The notes beneath the pieces are model-generated. The model did not search any database. It saw nothing but the letters and a program-made list of their open reading frames with translations, and was not told the origin of the DNA. Made by a program: the position numbers and the translations under genes. Positions 44,157-53,473 of a DNA stretch of 64,000 nt are shown here, one piece after another; position 1 is the stretch's first letter; every line of letters starts with the position of its first letter. The stretch is from JACRLV01 sp045863555 (lineage in GTDB: Bacteria > Planctomycetota > Phycisphaerae > UBA1845 > Fen-1342): the NCBI GenBank assembly GCA_045863555.1, contig BTUU01000006.1:124001-188000 (forward strand). Direction: 5' to 3'.

Positions 44157-44191
44157 CCGCCGCCCCGGCCGGGACTCGGCCAGGGCGGCGG
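44157..44191 (-). terminator. GC hairpin after the second solenoid gene
   Basis: The arms 44157-44170 and 44178-44191 pair at 13 of 14 positions with a 7-nt loop and one C:A mismatch, the same architecture as 41634-41674. It is 59 nt after the stop codon at 44250 on the minus strand, without a T-tract. Confidence 0.55.
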
Positions 44192-44249
44192 TGATTGCCC
44201 GCGCGGTCATGGCGGTGCGAGACGCGCGTCGACGCTCCGGGCCGTTCGA

Positions 44250-46544
44250 TCAGGCGCAGGCGGACCCGAAATTGCTGAGCAGGATCGCCAGGTCCGTCAG
44301 CGTCACCGCGCCGTCCGCATCGAGATCGCCATCCGGCCACGTCGCGCCGCTTGCCGTCCCGAAGTTCGCGAGCAGGCTTGCGAGATCGGAGATGTCGATG
44401 TCGCCGTCGTCGTTGAGATCGCCCGGCGGGCACTCGTGGATCGTGGCAACGCGAAGCGTGACGTCGTTCGTTCCGTACTCGACCGTCCAGTCAAAGCCGA
44501 GGCCCTGCGAGAACGACCGCGGGATGGAGGTGAACGCACCCGACACGCCGTCGAGCGCGGTCAGAATCGTATACTCGTCGCCGACTTCGGGCCGAAACGC
44601 CGGGCGGCCGAGGTCGTAGTGCCGCACGCGGAGTTCCCCGGCGAGTGTCGCCGGACCGTCGGAGACAATCAGCAGGTCATGGTCGCTGCCCGCGGCCGGA
44701 CCGACGACATTGACGGACCAGATACCGCCGGCGCCGTTTTCGAAGGCGCCGACCGAGGCGACGGCGGGGAAGAGCGACGCGTAGAAGACGCCGTCATTGA
44801 CAACACCGACCTGATCGAGCGCCGCACCGTCGTACAGGTTCAGGTTGCCGGTCGGGCTGTTCCGCAGCGTCCCGCCGCCGACGAACGTCGCCCAGGAATA
44901 GATCTGCGTTGCCCCGCCGACCCGCAGCGTCGCGCCGGCCGGGATCGTCATCGTCCCCCCCACAATCAGGTCGGACGCGATGTGGGCCCGGCCGCTGGCG
45001 AGCGACAGGTCGCCGTCGACATACAAGGTGTCGCCGGCGACGCGGGTGGGGAAGAGCGTCGGATCGCCCACGATGGTCATCTGCCCCCCCATCTGCCAAT
45101 ACCCGGGGACGGTCAGGTTGACCGTCAGACGGGCGAAGAGCGAGCCGCCGATGGTCATCTGCGTATTGAACGCGTTCGTGAGCGTGAGTTCGTCGATGGC
45201 CTGGGCGTTGATGACGAGGCCGTTGTTGATCGTCCAGTTCGCGCCGCCGCCGTCCATGTCGAAGACGTCCGCGTGGATGACGGTCTGTCCGGATACGGTC
45301 GCGTTGCCCATCTGCCGGGCGATGCCGTCGATGTTTACCGTGCCGCTCCACGTCGTGGGTCCGTTGAAGAGCACCGCGCCGTCGGCCGCGAAATTGCTGA
45401 ACGTGGTGAACTCGCCGCCGGAGACGGTCGTCGTGCCGTTGAAGCCCAGCGCTGAATCCTCATCCAGGACGAAGTCGCCGCCGTTGATCGTCGCGGTGTG
45501 GTTGAACTGCACCGACGTCCCGGGCGGGCTGATCTCGAACATGCCGCCATTGACGGTTGAGGCGGCGTTCAGTTCGAGCAGGCACGGGCCTTCGTCGTTC
45601 GTATCAACGACCGCCGTTGCCGTAAACGTCGTCGGGGCTTCGATCGCAAGCGTGTTGTTCGTGCCGTACAGCCGGATCGTGCCGCCCACCGTGAGCGGCG
45701 AGCCCCAGATCACGGACTCATGGTCCTCCGACTGAAACCACGGCGTCTGCACGAGACTGTCCGGACCGAGCGCCCACCCGCCGCTCGCGACGACCGCCAG
45801 CGTGCTGCCGCCGCCGATGAAGATCCGGCCGTCGAACGCATCGCTGACCGAGTCGGCGAGGATGTAGAGATCGGAGGCGTTGGCCGGGTTGATGACGATC
45901 TCGCCGTTGCCGGTGCCGTCGAGGTCGATCCAGCCCGTGACGTTGATCGTCATGTCGTTGTCGAATACTTCGATCAGGCCGCTGTTGGTGAAGTTCCCCC
46001 CGACCGTCGCGAGGCCGCCGCCGAGAAACTCGGCCTGCGCTCCGACGCTGACGTTTCCGTCGATCGCCACGGCGGGATCATCGACGAGCACGATCATCCC
46101 TTCGGTCAGTTGCAGACTCGCGGCGCGAAAGTCGGTCGCGTTGCCGCCGTTCACAACCAGCAGCCGCGCATAGAGATTCGAGTTTCCCTGGGTGTCGCTG
46201 CCGATGATCCGCGCGGGCCCGTTGACGGTCAGACGCCACTGGTCCGTGTAGATTTGCGATCGCCCGCGGACTTCGAGCTCCGCGATCGTGGCGTTCATAT
46301 CGAGGTGCAGGATTCCGTCGATGGACGCCGGCAGCGTCCCGACGAAGACGCGCTCAGCCTCCCCGGGCAGCCCGTTCGGCGACCACTTCGCGACCTCGGA
46401 CCAGCCGCCGTAGTCGGAATTCCACGCCCGGTCGGCCGCCGGCGCAGCGGTCGCAAGCGCGAAAACGAGCGCGAGACCCTTCATGGAACGGGCGATCGGC
46501 CGAGTCAGTATCCGCGGGGAATCCTGGTCGAATGTTCGATTCAC
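44250..46544 (-). CDS. Large exported beta-solenoid-like protein with dockerin tail (B)
   Basis: A 764-residue paralogue of the previous gene. The GTG at 46544 has GGAGG 6 nt upstream and is preferred; an internal ATG at 46484 (MKGLALVFALATAAPAADR) would give a more standard signal peptide without a clear Shine-Dalgarno. The mature part begins DRAWNSDYGGWSEVAKW. The body is strand-rich and repetitive (for example GGTIRLYGTNNTLAIEAPTT, TINGGDFVLDEDSALGFNGT). The tail carries DLNDDGDIDISDLASLL and DLDADGAVTLTDLAILL. The two solenoid genes are likely a tandem duplication. No catalytic motif is visible. Confidence 0.82.
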   Translation of the reverse strand: MNRTFDQDSPRILTRPIARSMKGLALVFALATAAPAADRAWNSDYGGWSEVAKWSPNGLPGEAERVFVGTLPASIDGILHLDMNATIAELEVRGRSQIYTDQWRLTVNGPARIIGSDTQGNSNLYARLLVVNGGNATDFRAASLQLTEGMIVLVDDPAVAIDGNVSVGAQAEFLGGGLATVGGNFTNSGLIEVFDNDMTINVTGWIDLDGTGNGEIVINPANASDLYILADSVSDAFDGRIFIGGGSTLAVVASGGWALGPDSLVQTPWFQSEDHESVIWGSPLTVGGTIRLYGTNNTLAIEAPTTFTATAVVDTNDEGPCLLELNAASTVNGGMFEISPPGTSVQFNHTATINGGDFVLDEDSALGFNGTTTVSGGEFTTFSNFAADGAVLFNGPTTWSGTVNIDGIARQMGNATVSGQTVIHADVFDMDGGGANWTINNGLVINAQAIDELTLTNAFNTQMTIGGSLFARLTVNLTVPGYWQMGGQMTIVGDPTLFPTRVAGDTLYVDGDLSLASGRAHIASDLIVGGTMTIPAGATLRVGGATQIYSWATFVGGGTLRNSPTGNLNLYDGAALDQVGVVNDGVFYASLFPAVASVGAFENGAGGIWSVNVVGPAAGSDHDLLIVSDGPATLAGELRVRHYDLGRPAFRPEVGDEYTILTALDGVSGAFTSIPRSFSQGLGFDWTVEYGTNDVTLRVATIHECPPGDLNDDGDIDISDLASLLANFGTASGATWPDGDLDADGAVTLTDLAILLSNFGSACA

Positions 46545-46966
46545 GAGTTGCCTCCAGTGCGTGGCTGTCAGGACACGGGCGACCACGCGCGTCGCCGATG
46601 CCCAGAACGCGAAAACCGCCGGCCGGATGCGCCGCTATTTTTGAAAGATCCTCCGAAATTCCCGGGTAGACGGGTTGGTGAGACGGCGCCGCGCGGGCGG
46701 GGCCTGTCAACGCAACACGCGACTGCAAGTGCCCAAGACGCGGGCACTTGCGGCGTCGCGGTCGAAATGAATTGGGGGCACGATTCGGCCGGAACGGCTG
46801 CTTCGGCCAGCCGCAGACACGTTGAAAGAAAAGTGCCCGAGGATACCGGGCGCGCACCCTCGGGCTCCGTTCGTCGCCGGGCGTCGCCAAGGTCAAGCGC
46901 CGCCTGGATTCGCTGCCGCGCCGGCGTATCCAAACGCCGCGGTTGCATCGTGAACGTTCAACGAGT
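46545..46966. other. 422-bp intergenic region with one hairpin
   Basis: This separates the RCC1/FN3 gene from the solenoid gene on the minus strand. Besides the hairpin at 46725-46751 I see no gene. It probably holds the promoter of the solenoid gene, but I cannot point to a convincing -35/-10 pair. Confidence 0.5.
46725..46751 (-). terminator. Perfect 10-bp hairpin GCAAGTGCCC/GGGCACTTGC
   Basis: The arms 46725-46734 and 46742-46751 pair perfectly around a 7-nt loop, 215 nt after the RCC1/FN3 stop. The stem sequence is nearly the same as that of the tRNA-Ser terminator at 54379-54421 (both contain CTGCAA and TGCC), but it lacks a T-tract. Confidence 0.45.
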
Positions 46967-48265
46967 TCAGTTCTTGAGGTCGATTTCGACCCAGGTCGAC
47001 CACGCCGAAGTTCCGCTGCCATTGAAAGCCTGCACGCGGTAGCGATAGCGTCCCTTGAGGGTAACCGCGTTTGTAAATGTGAGGACGTTGGGGCCGACCG
47101 TGAAGTTGGTCGTTTCTCCCCACGTGGTGCCGCCGCGGCGCTGGCGCTCGATGGTGAAACCGTCCTCGTCGTATGAGTTGTCAGTCCAGTCGACGCGTGC
47201 CGTCAGGCGGGCGACTCTGACCGCCGTCACATTGCTCGGCGCTGTCGGAGGGGCGGCCGGCTTCAGGCCGACACTAAAAGCGACACCCGCGGAGACCGCC
47301 ACGAACCCGGCGTTGGGCGCGGGAACCGCCGATTGTCCGTAGTAGTTCGCGCCGAACGATACGATGGATCCGTCGTCCTTGAGCCCGAGGCTGTGATAGG
47401 CGCCCGCCGCGATGGCCATGAACCCTGAGTTCGGTTCGGGCACGCACGTTTGTCCCCAGTGCGGCCAATCCGTCAGTCCGCAGCTTCCCGCGCCCCAGCC
47501 CACAATCGAGCCGTCGGCTTTCAGACCCAGGCTGAAGTGCCCGCCCGCCGCGATGCTGACGAAATCCGTGTTCGGCTCGGGCACGTCGGACTGACCGTAG
47601 CTGTTGGCGCCCCAGGCCACGATCGATCCATCCGCTTTCAGGCCGAGGCTATGCATACCGCCGCACGCGACTCCGACAAAGCCCTCGTTGGGCTCGGGGA
47701 CGACGCATTGCCCCAAGTCGTTGAGGCCCCAGGCCACGATCGAGCCGTTGGCCTTCAGACCTAGGTTGTGACTCGCGCCGCCGGCGATTGCGACGAAGTC
47801 GCTGTTTGGCGCGGGCACTTCGCACTGCCCCGCATTGTTGATGCCCCAAACGAGAATCGAGCCGTCGGCCTTAAGACAGAGACTGTGAAGGCTTCCGGCG
47901 GCGACCGCTACGAAGCCTGTGTTTGGCGGCGGGACGTTGCACTGGCCGTTTGCGTTTCGTCCCCACGCCACGACCGAGCCGTCGTTCTTCAGGCCGAGAA
48001 CGTGGTAGCCGCCTGCGGCGACGGCGGCGAAGTTACTGTTCGGAACCGGCACGTTGAGCACGCCGTCGGCGTTCCATCCCCACGCCACAATCGAGTTGTT
48101 CGCCGGCTGCGCTGATGCGGACGGCATCAGCGCCAGGGCTACGATGATTGCGAAAAGCACGTTCCGTGATAGACTTGTCTCCATTTGTGAGCCAAATTCG
48201 GCGCGCGAGAACCCAGCTCGTCCCGGATTCTGTGGGCGCGCAGTGTGACTGTGTGAGAACAGCAT
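46967..48265 (-). CDS. Exported seven-repeat RCC1-like propeller with FN3 domain
   Basis: A 432-residue exported protein. The ATG at 48265 has AGGAG 6 nt upstream; an internal ATG at 48184 (METSLSRNVLFAII) would give a cleaner signal peptide but no Shine-Dalgarno. The signal helix is at about 34-50. Seven RCC1-type repeats begin at about residue 59, of the form VAWG.N..GQC.VP.PN, each 39 residues except the sixth, which is 47 because of an 8-residue insertion (TDWPHWGQ region). Residues about 341-430 are a fibronectin type III domain (APSNVTAVRVARLTARVDWT, YRYRVQAFNGSG). It has no dockerin tail, unlike its neighbour. Probably a binding protein outside the cytoplasm. Confidence 0.85.
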   Translation of the reverse strand: MLFSHSHTARPQNPGRAGFSRAEFGSQMETSLSRNVLFAIIVALALMPSASAQPANNSIVAWGWNADGVLNVPVPNSNFAAVAAGGYHVLGLKNDGSVVAWGRNANGQCNVPPPNTGFVAVAAGSLHSLCLKADGSILVWGINNAGQCEVPAPNSDFVAIAGGASHNLGLKANGSIVAWGLNDLGQCVVPEPNEGFVGVACGGMHSLGLKADGSIVAWGANSYGQSDVPEPNTDFVSIAAGGHFSLGLKADGSIVGWGAGSCGLTDWPHWGQTCVPEPNSGFMAIAAGAYHSLGLKDDGSIVSFGANYYGQSAVPAPNAGFVAVSAGVAFSVGLKPAAPPTAPSNVTAVRVARLTARVDWTDNSYDEDGFTIERQRRGGTTWGETTNFTVGPNVLTFTNAVTLKGRYRYRVQAFNGSGTSAWSTWVEIDLKN

Positions 48266-48426
48266 CTCCGTCTCCTATCGTTCGGGTTTTATGATGAGCT
48301 GCCCCGGCTTGCGCCGGTGGTTACGTGCGCCTTGACGCTTTATGGTTCCGCGAGCGTTTCCAAATCAGGCCTCCGCATCTTTCTCGTGGGGGCGAACGCG
48401 TCTCGAATCATCGATCTGCTCCTTGC

Positions 48427-49512
48427 TCACGGACACGTCGCGCCGAAGTCGGCGAGCAGGTTCGCAAGGTCTTGAATATCCACATCGTCGTCGTTGTCGA
48501 GATCGCCGTCGGCGTATGCTGCGCCGCTGGTCGTGCCGAAGTGCGCGAGTAGGATTGCCAGATCGGCAAGGCCTCTAGTGCCGTCGGAATCCAGGTCGCC
48601 GATGCACGCTTTCAGGCCCAGGACGTGGTGAAAGCCGCACGCAACGCCCACGAAACCGGTGTTGGGCTCCGGTACTCTGCACTGCCAGGAGCCGTTATCC
48701 CCCCAGGCCACGATCGAGCCGTCGGCCTTCAGCCCGAGGCTGTAGCGATAGCCCGCGGAAACCGCCACAAATTCGGTGTTCGGCTCCGGAACGTCGCATT
48801 GCCCGTAGGAGCTCTCGCCCCACGCCACGATTGATCCGTCGGCCTTCAGCCCAAGGCTGTGAAGATAGCCCCCGGCGACTGCCACGTAGCCGGTGTTCGG
48901 CTCCGGGACGATGCATTGCCCGTCGGAGTTGTTTCCCCAGGCCACGATCGAACCGTCGGCTTTCACGCCGAGGCTGTGTTCGCCGCCGCCCGCGATCGCC
49001 TCGAAACCTGTGTTCGGCGCTGGGACGTTGAGTTGGCCGTGCGCATTCCATCCCCACGCCCTGATCGAGCCGTCGGCTTTCAGGCCGAGGCTGTGCCCGC
49101 CGCCCCCCGCGATCGCCTCAAAACCTGTGTTCGGCGCGGGGACGTTGCGTTGGCCGTACAAATTCCATCCCCACGCGACGATTGAGCCGTCGGCCTTGAG
49201 TCCAAGGCTGTGACGAGCGCCCGCGGAGACACACACGAAGCCCGTGTTCGGTGATGGGATGTTGCATTGGCCGTCGTAGTTCCATCCCCACGCGCTGACC
49301 GAGCCGTCGAACTTCAGGCCCAGGCCGTGGAGGTTTCCCCCCGCGACCCCCACGAAACCCGAGTTGGGTTGCGGGACGTTGCATTGTCCGGAGACGTTGT
49401 TTCCCCAGGCCACGATCCGGCCGGTTGGCTGCGCCCAGCTGGCGGGGATGGTGACCAGCCCCAGCATTAGGGCCGCGGCACTCGCGATTCGGTTCCAGTT
49501 CCTTGTCGTCAT
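48427..49512 (-). CDS. Exported seven-repeat RCC1-like propeller with dockerin tail
   Basis: A 361-residue exported protein. GGAG lies 6 nt before the ATG at 49512. The signal peptide ends near TIPASWAQ (about residue 27). Seven 39-residue repeats run from about residue 33 to 305 (IVAWGNNVSGQCNVPQPN, then six more), the right number for one closed RCC1 propeller. The repeats are so alike (GFEAIAGGGxHSLGLKADGS in neighbours) that recent internal duplication or gene conversion is likely. The tail has DLDSDGTRGLADLAILL and DLDNDDDVDIQDLANLL. It is a paralogue of the next gene. The TPR kinase gene stops 38 bp upstream, so they may be co-transcribed. Confidence 0.86.
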   Translation of the reverse strand: MTTRNWNRIASAAALMLGLVTIPASWAQPTGRIVAWGNNVSGQCNVPQPNSGFVGVAGGNLHGLGLKFDGSVSAWGWNYDGQCNIPSPNTGFVCVSAGARHSLGLKADGSIVAWGWNLYGQRNVPAPNTGFEAIAGGGGHSLGLKADGSIRAWGWNAHGQLNVPAPNTGFEAIAGGGEHSLGVKADGSIVAWGNNSDGQCIVPEPNTGYVAVAGGYLHSLGLKADGSIVAWGESSYGQCDVPEPNTEFVAVSAGYRYSLGLKADGSIVAWGDNGSWQCRVPEPNTGFVGVACGFHHVLGLKACIGDLDSDGTRGLADLAILLAHFGTTSGAAYADGDLDNDDDVDIQDLANLLADFGATCP

Positions 49513-49550
49513 GCTCGGCTCCGTTGCTCGGTGTGCCAGAGGTTGCGGTG

Positions 49551-52500
49551 TCATCCGCCGTCCGCCTTGTCTGGCGCTGGTGCTTGCATCTTCGCCCGCC
49601 ACTCGGCGGCCTTACCGTCGTGACCCTTATCAGGGTCGGTGGCGTGCCAGGATTCGTAGAGTCTCACGATCCGTTCCAGCGCCTGGCGAATTCTCTTCGC
49701 ACGAAACTCCTCCGGGATGCGGTCGGAGTTCTGCGTCAGCCACTCGCCCGCCTCGACCAGCAGCGGCTCGGCTTCAATGAACTTGGCGATGGCAGCCGGT
49801 GCGTTCGACTCAATCAGCGCCGCACCCTGGCCGACGAGCGCACCGCCCAACATGCTGCGCGTGTTCGCCAGAAACCAGTAGTCCGGCGAATCAGGCCTCA
49901 AGGCCTTTTGGCGGATCTCCAGGCACTCGCGGAGAAGCGGCTCGACTTCGGCGTACTTGTCCTGCGCAAGGAGCGATAAGCCGAGCGATGCGAGGGCGCT
50001 GGCGAAGGCCTTGGACTCTCGCCCGCTCGTCTGTTCGCGGATCGTCACCACCTCGCGCAGGATCGAGTCGGCTTCCACGTATTGCTTCTGCTCGCTGAGC
50101 AGCAGCCCAAACTCAGCCAGCTCGGTCGCAACCGACGGGTCTCCGGGCGGCACCAGCCGCCGAAGGTCGTCGACAAACTCACGCTCAATGAGGATCGCCT
50201 CACCCGGCTTGCCGGCATCGACGAGCGTCTGTGAAAGGACGTCGACTGCGTGACAGTATTCTCTGCGCCCCCTCGCGGATGGGTCTGCGGCGGCTCGGTA
50301 GATTTCGACGGCTTGACGTGCCAGTATCTCGGCCTCGTCGAGCTTTTGCAGCGCAAGAAGGCTGTCCGCGAGGTGATGCAGGATCAGCGCACATAAAGCG
50401 CGATCGCTTCCGGGTCGTTCACACGCGAGCGGAAGCGCCTCTCGAAACAACGCCGCGGCTGCCGCTTCGTCCCCTTTCAGACCAAGAAGGCAGGCGAGGT
50501 CATTCAGGCAGATCACGACATCCGGATGCTCATTGCCCAGCAGCTTGCGGTGTATTGACAGCGCTTCGCGAAGCAGCGGCTCGGCTGCGGCAAAGTCCCC
50601 TTTATCTTGGAGCAATCGCGCGCAGCGATACAAGCTGTTCGCGAGCTCCGGATGCTCATCGCCCAGCAGCTTCCGCTTCATCGCCAACGCCTCGCGAAAC
50701 AGCTCCTCGGCTGCGGCATGGTCACCTTTCCTATCAAGGAGCTCCGCCAGTTCGTACTCGGTATTGGCGACGTGCTGATTCTCATCGCCCAGCGCCTTGC
50801 GCTGCATCGCCAGCGCCTCGCGCAAAAGGGGCTCGGCTGCCTCGAGATCACCCTTCCCCTTCAGCGAAACCGCCAGAAGGTACTGGGTTAACGCGACATC
50901 CGAATGCTCATCGCCCAACTGCTTGCGGCGAAGTGCAAGGGCCTCGCGGTACAGCGGCTCGGCGCGGGCGTAATCGTTACGTCTTAAGAAAGTGGTTGCC
51001 AAGTTGGCCAGCAGGGTTGCGACTCGAGAATATTCGTCCCCGTATGCCTTGCGAATGATCGCGAGCGCTTCGGTGTAGAGCGCCTCGGCCGCGGCGTATT
51101 CTCTCCGCTCCATCAGGGCGATCGCGAGGCTATTCATGCTGTTCGCCACGGCCGGATGCTCATCGCCGAGAAGCTTGCGGCGCATGGCCAGCGACTCGCG
51201 AATTAGCGGCTCCGCCGCCGCGTGCTTGCCTTGACTCTGCAACACGACCCCCAGGGAATTCAGGCAGTTCGCCACGTCTTCATGCTCGTCGCCGTACGCC
51301 CTGCGAGCAATTGCAAGCGCCTCGCGCACCAGTGGCTCAGCCGCGGCGGGGTCGCCTCTGGCGTCCAGGAGAGTCCCAAGACTGTTCAGGCAGGGCCCGA
51401 CCGTCCGGTGCTCATCGCCCGGCGGCGTGCGCCGCAGTGCTGCCAGCGCCTGGCGATACATCGGTTCGGCGGCGGCGTAGTCGCCCTTGGCGTCGAGCGC
51501 TTGCGCCAGGTCGTTCAGACTGGGCCCAATGTCGGGATGCTCATCGCCCAGCTCGCGCCGCCGGATCTCCAGCGCGGCGCGAATGTGCGGCTCGGCGGCG
51601 TCGTACAGCCCCAGTTCCATGTACGTGTTCCCGATGGCGTCATGGAGCTGGGCCTGCACCAGCGGCTGGTCGGCGAACTTCTTTTCCAGTGCATCGGAGG
51701 CGCGGGCCAGCACAAACTCGTCCATCACCCGCCGGGCCACATCCGCGGCCTGGGCGGCTTCGGCGCGCTCGTCGAACGCCGCCAGCTCGGCCTCGATTTC
51801 TTCCGGCGTACGCTTGCGGCGGTTGGGGAATTCGCCCACATACTGGCGCTCAAACGCCGCTCGCACCTGTTCGCGGTAGCGTTCCTTGATGCCGCGGCCC
51901 ATGGCCTCGATGTCGATGCCGCTCAGCATCGAGGCTTGGAAAGCCGAGACCTTTCGCGTCTGCTTCTCGCGCTTCTCGGCGAGGCGCCGGGCGTCATCCG
52001 CCTCGATCCTCCGCTCCTCGGCCCGTAGCAGACCGAACGTCGTTCCGGCCATGCCTGCCGCGAGCGAAATCGAGATCAGGGAGGCCGCCACGACGACCGC
52101 CCGGTTGCGGCGCACGAACTTGCGGATTCGATACGATCGGCTCGGCGGCACCGCGACAACCGACTCGCCCGCCAGAAAGCGCTGCACATCCATCCCCACG
52201 GCGTTGGCCGTGACATAGCGGCGGCTGCGATCCTTCTCCAGGCACTTCATGACGATCCAGTCCAGTTCACCGCGCAGCACCCGCGCCAGCGATAGCGAGG
52301 TCCGCTGGCGCTGCCGGGACAGAGTGGCCTCGGATTTCGGCCGCGAACCGGGGGTGGTCTGCAATTCCGCGAGGATGCTCGTCCCCGAGGACACGGCGCG
52401 CGTGCTCGGCCTGGGCGGTTCGTCTTCCCGGATGATCCTGCGCATCTCGTCATATCCAGCGCTGACGAGCGTCCGGGCGTCGAACGGCGTCGTACCGGTC

Positions 52501-53387
52501 AGGAGTTCGTACAGAAGAACACCGAGCGAGTAGATATCGCTGCGCGTGTCGATATCCAGGTCGGAAAACCCCGCCTGCTCCGGGCTCATGTAGGCGGGAG
52601 TTCCGATGAGCTGGTGGAACTCCGTGTAAACAGTCTTGTCCGTCAGCCGGCCGGTGATGGCCTTGGCGATCCCGAAATCGATCACCTTCACCACGGGCCG
52701 CTCATCGTGCCTCGACACCAGCACGTTCGTGGCCTTCAGGTCGCGGTGAATGATGCCCTTGGAGTGGGCGTGCTGGACGGCGTCACAAACCTCAACGAAC
52801 AGTGCGAGTCGCTCGCGAATCGGAAGCCTGTGCGAATCGCAATACTGGGTAATCGGTTCGCCGCGGACCAGTTCCATCGCGAAGTAGGGTCGGCCGGGAC
52901 CAAACGCCGAGCCGGCATCGGTCGTCCCGGCATCAATGACGCGGGCGATATTCGGGTGGTTCATCATCGCCAGGGCCTGCCGCTCCGCCTCGAAACGGGC
53001 GATCACCTGTTTCGAGTCCATCCCCGGCTTGATGACCTTCAGGGCCACCCGTCGACGGACCGGCTGATCCTGTTCCGCGACGAAAATCGTCCCGAAGCCG
53101 CCCTCGCCGATCTGTTCCATCAGCCGATACGGCCCGACCCGGCTTCCAACCGCGGCGGCGCGATCGCCCGATTCCTTCACCCGCTCCATCGCGTCAACCA
53201 CGACCGTCGGAGGGGAGCAGAGGAAGTCGCCGGCGTCCGCATTGGCCGCGAGCAACTGGACGACCTCATCGCGAAGGGCCGCGTTTCCGCCGCATTCCTG
53301 GTCCAGAAAACGGCTGCGAGCCGATTCCCGCGTCAATTCCAGGGCTCTCAGGAAGATCTCGTTGGCGCGTGGATTCCACTCGGCCAT
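49551..53387 (-). CDS. Membrane Ser/Thr protein kinase with kinesin-light-chain-type TPR repeats
   Basis: A 1278-residue protein. GGAGG lies 5 nt before the ATG at 53387, so the 44 upstream codons are excluded. The kinase domain at about 87-420 is intact: IGEGGFGTIF, Lys117 in VALKVI, HRD 214-216, DFG 237-239 and MSPEQAGFS. It has an extra Ser/Arg-rich insertion (about 315-350) before the last lobe. The membrane helix lies at about 427-452. From about 572 to 1190 run about a dozen TPR repeats of 42 residues with the GDEHP..A..LN.LA pattern of kinesin light chain repeats. It follows an ECF sigma gene by 86 bp, parallel to the WD40 kinase module. Confidence 0.94.
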   Translation of the reverse strand: MAEWNPRANEIFLRALELTRESARSRFLDQECGGNAALRDEVVQLLAANADAGDFLCSPPTVVVDAMERVKESGDRAAAVGSRVGPYRLMEQIGEGGFGTIFVAEQDQPVRRRVALKVIKPGMDSKQVIARFEAERQALAMMNHPNIARVIDAGTTDAGSAFGPGRPYFAMELVRGEPITQYCDSHRLPIRERLALFVEVCDAVQHAHSKGIIHRDLKATNVLVSRHDERPVVKVIDFGIAKAITGRLTDKTVYTEFHQLIGTPAYMSPEQAGFSDLDIDTRSDIYSLGVLLYELLTGTTPFDARTLVSAGYDEMRRIIREDEPPRPSTRAVSSGTSILAELQTTPGSRPKSEATLSRQRQRTSLSLARVLRGELDWIVMKCLEKDRSRRYVTANAVGMDVQRFLAGESVVAVPPSRSYRIRKFVRRNRAVVVAASLISISLAAGMAGTTFGLLRAEERRIEADDARRLAEKREKQTRKVSAFQASMLSGIDIEAMGRGIKERYREQVRAAFERQYVGEFPNRRKRTPEEIEAELAAFDERAEAAQAADVARRVMDEFVLARASDALEKKFADQPLVQAQLHDAIGNTYMELGLYDAAEPHIRAALEIRRRELGDEHPDIGPSLNDLAQALDAKGDYAAAEPMYRQALAALRRTPPGDEHRTVGPCLNSLGTLLDARGDPAAAEPLVREALAIARRAYGDEHEDVANCLNSLGVVLQSQGKHAAAEPLIRESLAMRRKLLGDEHPAVANSMNSLAIALMERREYAAAEALYTEALAIIRKAYGDEYSRVATLLANLATTFLRRNDYARAEPLYREALALRRKQLGDEHSDVALTQYLLAVSLKGKGDLEAAEPLLREALAMQRKALGDENQHVANTEYELAELLDRKGDHAAAEELFREALAMKRKLLGDEHPELANSLYRCARLLQDKGDFAAAEPLLREALSIHRKLLGNEHPDVVICLNDLACLLGLKGDEAAAAALFREALPLACERPGSDRALCALILHHLADSLLALQKLDEAEILARQAVEIYRAAADPSARGRREYCHAVDVLSQTLVDAGKPGEAILIEREFVDDLRRLVPPGDPSVATELAEFGLLLSEQKQYVEADSILREVVTIREQTSGRESKAFASALASLGLSLLAQDKYAEVEPLLRECLEIRQKALRPDSPDYWFLANTRSMLGGALVGQGAALIESNAPAAIAKFIEAEPLLVEAGEWLTQNSDRIPEEFRAKRIRQALERIVRLYESWHATDPDKGHDGKAAEWRAKMQAPAPDKADGG

Positions 53388-53473
53388 TGCAACCTCCCGG
53401 GCGCGGCCGCCCGACGTACTCCATGCGAGAATTCTGGTCCTCTTGCGCGCAAACTGCCGGGAATTGCGCTTTT

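Noticed and set aside
41731..49512. Cellulosome components
   Set aside because: Dockerin-like tails are present but no cohesin, scaffoldin or plant-polysaccharide enzyme with a tail is found in the window.
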